Assembly (NCBI RefSeq): GCF_000403395.2
Contig: NZ_KE159657.1
Coordinates: 648,147-712,146 of the forward strand
Length of the DNA stretch: 64,000 nucleotides
Reading direction: 5' to 3'
DNA from: Anaerotruncus sp. G3(2012)
GTDB lineage: Bacteria > Bacillota > Clostridia > Oscillospirales > Ruminococcaceae
The position numbers and the translations under genes were made by a program. Below are positions 62,306 through 64,000 of this stretch, piece after piece (the stretch's first letter is position 1; each line of letters starts with the position of its first letter). The notes under the pieces are model-generated. The model made no database searches and was not told where the DNA came from. It worked only from the letters and a program-made list of their open reading frames with translations.

Positions 62306-62647
62306 TTATTTCAGAGGGATGATCCGAAACGGTTTGTCCTGCTCGATACAGAGTTTAAGCGTATATGCGGTTCCACGGGATTGATTATCCCAGAACGCAT
62401 AAATCTGATCGGCATATTCGACGATCTGTCGGTTGCGGACGAGCGGTGCGAGGCGTCCGTTGGTTTTATAGTCGGGACGAAATATCCGGATAGGCAGTCC
62501 CAGAACCTGAGCAGCCTGCTCTGCCATCTGATCAATCCCATGTGCGCCCCCGCTTACCAGTTCAGTAGCTTCCGGCGGAATGTGCGGCAGCATCCGCTCG
62601 AGGGTGAACCCTTTTACATCTCGAGACCCAACAATGGCAATCCGCAT
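62306..62647 (-). CDS. SLOG/DUF2493-like nucleotide-binding protein
   Basis: 113 residues, GAGAGGTG 8 bases upstream. Rossmann-like SLOG fold: MRIAIVGSRDVKGF at the start, LVSGGAHGIDQMAEQAAQ (about 30-47), and DQIYAFWDNQSRGTAYTLKL near the end. Relatives of DprA, LOG and YspA use this fold to bind nucleotides or derivatives; the exact role of stand-alone DUF2493 proteins is unknown. Single gene; the region behind it holds only the orphan terminator. Confidence 0.82.
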   Translation of the reverse strand: MRIAIVGSRDVKGFTLERMLPHIPPEATELVSGGAHGIDQMAEQAAQVLGLPIRIFRPDYKTNGRLAPLVRNRQIVEYADQIYAFWDNQSRGTAYTLKLCIEQDKPFRIIPLK

Positions 62648-63169
62648 CTACCGACACCTCTCTGCAATAAAATGGGAAATTTTACTTCCCATTTTTAAAA
62701 ATAGGAATTTTCACATGCTGACTGGACAACCTATTACAGTTCTGTTCTCAATTCCGCACTTATAGCCAGAATAGATAAAAATAAGTACGGGTTTTATACG
62801 GCAAAAGCCCGCGGGCAGATTCGATGGCTATAGAATCTGACCAAATGCTTCGATTATAACGCTCACGCACTGTGAAAATGATATTGGAAAGTTGGCAGAC
62901 GTTCCACCCAGTTTTGGTCTGCCGTTGACGACTCGCCCCAAAACCGTATGATAAGCGGATTCTTTCGGCTGTCCTCGAATATTGTAACATAATATAAACC
63001 GTTTCACCATGCTTTTTCAAAATTTTTACGGAAAATTTCGGATCGGGGCGAGCAGCCATTTTTCCCTCTGGCGAAAATGCTTGCAGTTATTCCCCGCTAT
63101 AAAATTTGTGCGGGGTGGAACAGTAAAGGCATGAAAGACATTCAAAAAAATTGTAGGGGGAATCATCCG
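62648..63169. other. intergenic stretch before spoIVB
   Basis: 522 bases. A 99-codon minus-strand frame (62760-63059) lacks a ribosome binding site and has coding-unlike composition, so I do not call it. The stretch is A/T-rich and probably holds the spoIVB promoter, but no sigma-F or sigma-G consensus is obvious to me. Confidence 0.5.
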
Positions 63170-64000
63170 ATGAGAAAGCAATATCAACGGTTTGCGAAGC
63201 TGCTGTCACTTGCGATTGTCGCGGTGCAGTCGGTCGCTCTCTATACACAGGCGGTCCTGCCCGACCACTACTATGTAGCGGCGGGAGAAACCCTCAACAT
63301 ACGTTCCAGCCTTCCGATCACCACCCGAAGCAGCCAGGGGAGCTTGCCGGCCGAAGCGTATGCTGCCCCGGGCAACAGCTATAATGTGAACCTTAAACTG
63401 CCGTATGGAGTAGAGATCAAACAGGTGCAGGTGCAGGTGGTTGATCGCGAGATGGTCATTCCGGGAGGGAACCCATTTGGGATTAAGATGTTTACCGAAG
63501 GGGTGATTGTGGTCGGTCTGAGCGACATTGCCAGCGGTGGCACCTCTCAAAATCCGGCAAAAGAAGCAGGAATTAAGGTGGGGGATATCATTACCTCCAT
63601 GAATGGGCAGTCGGTTCAGACCAATGAGGATGTTGGGGCAGTGGTTTCCTCCTGCTCGGGCGGGAAGATCAGCGTCGAACTGGAGCGCTCAGGGGAGGAG
63701 ATGCTCCTCCATCTGCAGCCGGTCCGGGGGGATGACGGTATTTATCGCGCCGGCATCTGGGTGCGGGATAGTTCAGCCGGGATTGGCACCATGACCTATT
63801 ATAACCCGACCAGCAACGTATTCGCAGGGTTGGGACATGCGATTTGCGATGTTGATACTGGGGACATTATGCCACTGCATTCAGGTGAAATTGTCGGGGT
63901 AGAGATCACTGGGGTGAACCGCGGCGAGAGCGGTTCACCAGGCGAGCTGCGCGGCAGCTTCACCGGGGAGCATACCGGGGAACTGCTCATCAACTCACAG
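63170..64000 (+). CDS. spoIVB: stage IV sporulation protein B (partial, 3' end outside)
   Basis: 277 codons visible. TAGGGGG lies about 9 bases upstream. N-terminal membrane segment (about 10-30) with a PDZ domain at about 105-185 (GVIVVGLSDIA, AGIKVGDIITSMNGQSVQTN) followed by the start of the S55 peptidase domain: GLGHAICDVDTGDIMPLHSG carries the catalytic His. The catalytic Ser lies beyond the window. In Bacillus this forespore protease crosses the membrane and cuts SpoIVFA to switch on SpoIVFB; homologues of both are at 46 kb. Confidence 0.93.
   Translation, partial: MRKQYQRFAKLLSLAIVAVQSVALYTQAVLPDHYYVAAGETLNIRSSLPITTRSSQGSLPAEAYAAPGNSYNVNLKLPYGVEIKQVQVQVVDREMVIPGGNPFGIKMFTEGVIVVGLSDIASGGTSQNPAKEAGIKVGDIITSMNGQSVQTNEDVGAVVSSCSGGKISVELERSGEEMLLHLQPVRGDDGIYRAGIWVRDSSAGIGTMTYYNPTSNVFAGLGHAICDVDTGDIMPLHSGEIVGVEITGVNRGESGSPGELRGSFTGEHTGELLINSQ

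Noticed and set aside
62760-63059. 99-codon minus-strand frame upstream of spoIVB
   Set aside because: No ribosome binding site, composition unlike the neighbouring genes, and no recognised motif.

Overview
The window comes from a spore-forming, moderately GC-rich clostridial Firmicute. A member of the Oscillospiraceae/Ruminococcaceae group is the best guess, but this is inferred from gene content, not from a database search. The evidence is a complete spoIIAA-spoIIAB-sigF operon, spmA-spmB, a spoIVFA-spoIVFB-like pair, a SpoIIM-family gene and the start of spoIVB, together with an AbrB/SpoVT regulator, a CIRCE-controlled groESL operon, DnaD/DnaI-type helicase-loading genes and strong AGGAGG ribosome binding sites. 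Most genes are housekeeping or sporulation genes. Mobile DNA is present only as remnants.

Layout. 1-1.7 kb holds debris: two IS5-family transposase fragments, a small HTH gene and decayed accessory genes. 1.8-7.7 kb has a very large alpha-2-macroglobulin lipoprotein overlapping a MEMO-family lipoprotein. 7.9-11.7 kb has a peptide deformylase, a broken acetyltransferase, an XRE regulator, a histidine phosphatase and a DUF975 membrane protein. 11.8-16.3 kb has the AbrB regulator, spmAB and a zur-znuACB zinc-uptake operon with a palindromic candidate operator. 16.4-19.5 kb has a secreted protein and the helicase-loader pair. 19.9-23.7 kb has a PHP phosphoesterase, malic enzyme and small conserved proteins. 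23.8-28.1 kb has galK-galT, a divergent AraC regulator and an MscS channel. 28.2-37.2 kb is a long co-directional run: the radical SAM/DUF2344 pair, a cupin, rplS, three tandem signal peptidases, rbgA, rnhB, yraN, a dipeptidase and a phosphoesterase. 37.3-43.1 kb has tig, clpP, clpX and groESL. 43.2-53.7 kb has a MATE exporter, an RNA methyltransferase, spoIVFA/FB, an XRE membrane protein, valS, a Vat-type acetyltransferase, folC and spoIIM. 54-64 kb has spoIIA, an RNase P-like RNA, a BCCT transporter, secreted proteins, mobile debris, an FMN-binding lipoprotein, a SLOG protein and spoIVB running off the end.

How the genes fit together. The sporulation genes cover sigma-F activation (spoIIA), engulfment (spoIIM family) and the SpoIVB to SpoIVFA/SpoIVFB protease relay that activates sigma-K in Bacillus. 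The quality-control genes (tig, clpP, clpX, groESL, def) are clustered. Zinc and galactose uptake or use each form an operon with its own regulator.

Less ordinary items: (i) a 165-bp MITE-like repeat in three copies whose terminal repeat matches the end of an IS5-family transposase fragment, one copy lying at the break of a chemotaxis-receptor fragment; (ii) a second dispersed repeat, one copy lying at the break of an acetyltransferase gene; (iii) an RNA-like segment after sigF carrying several RNase P signatures on the minus strand and a closing terminal helix, but lacking the 5' conserved core; (iv) a SpoIIAA with an unusual charged tail; (v) three tandem signal peptidases. No CRISPR array, rRNA or tRNA was recognised.
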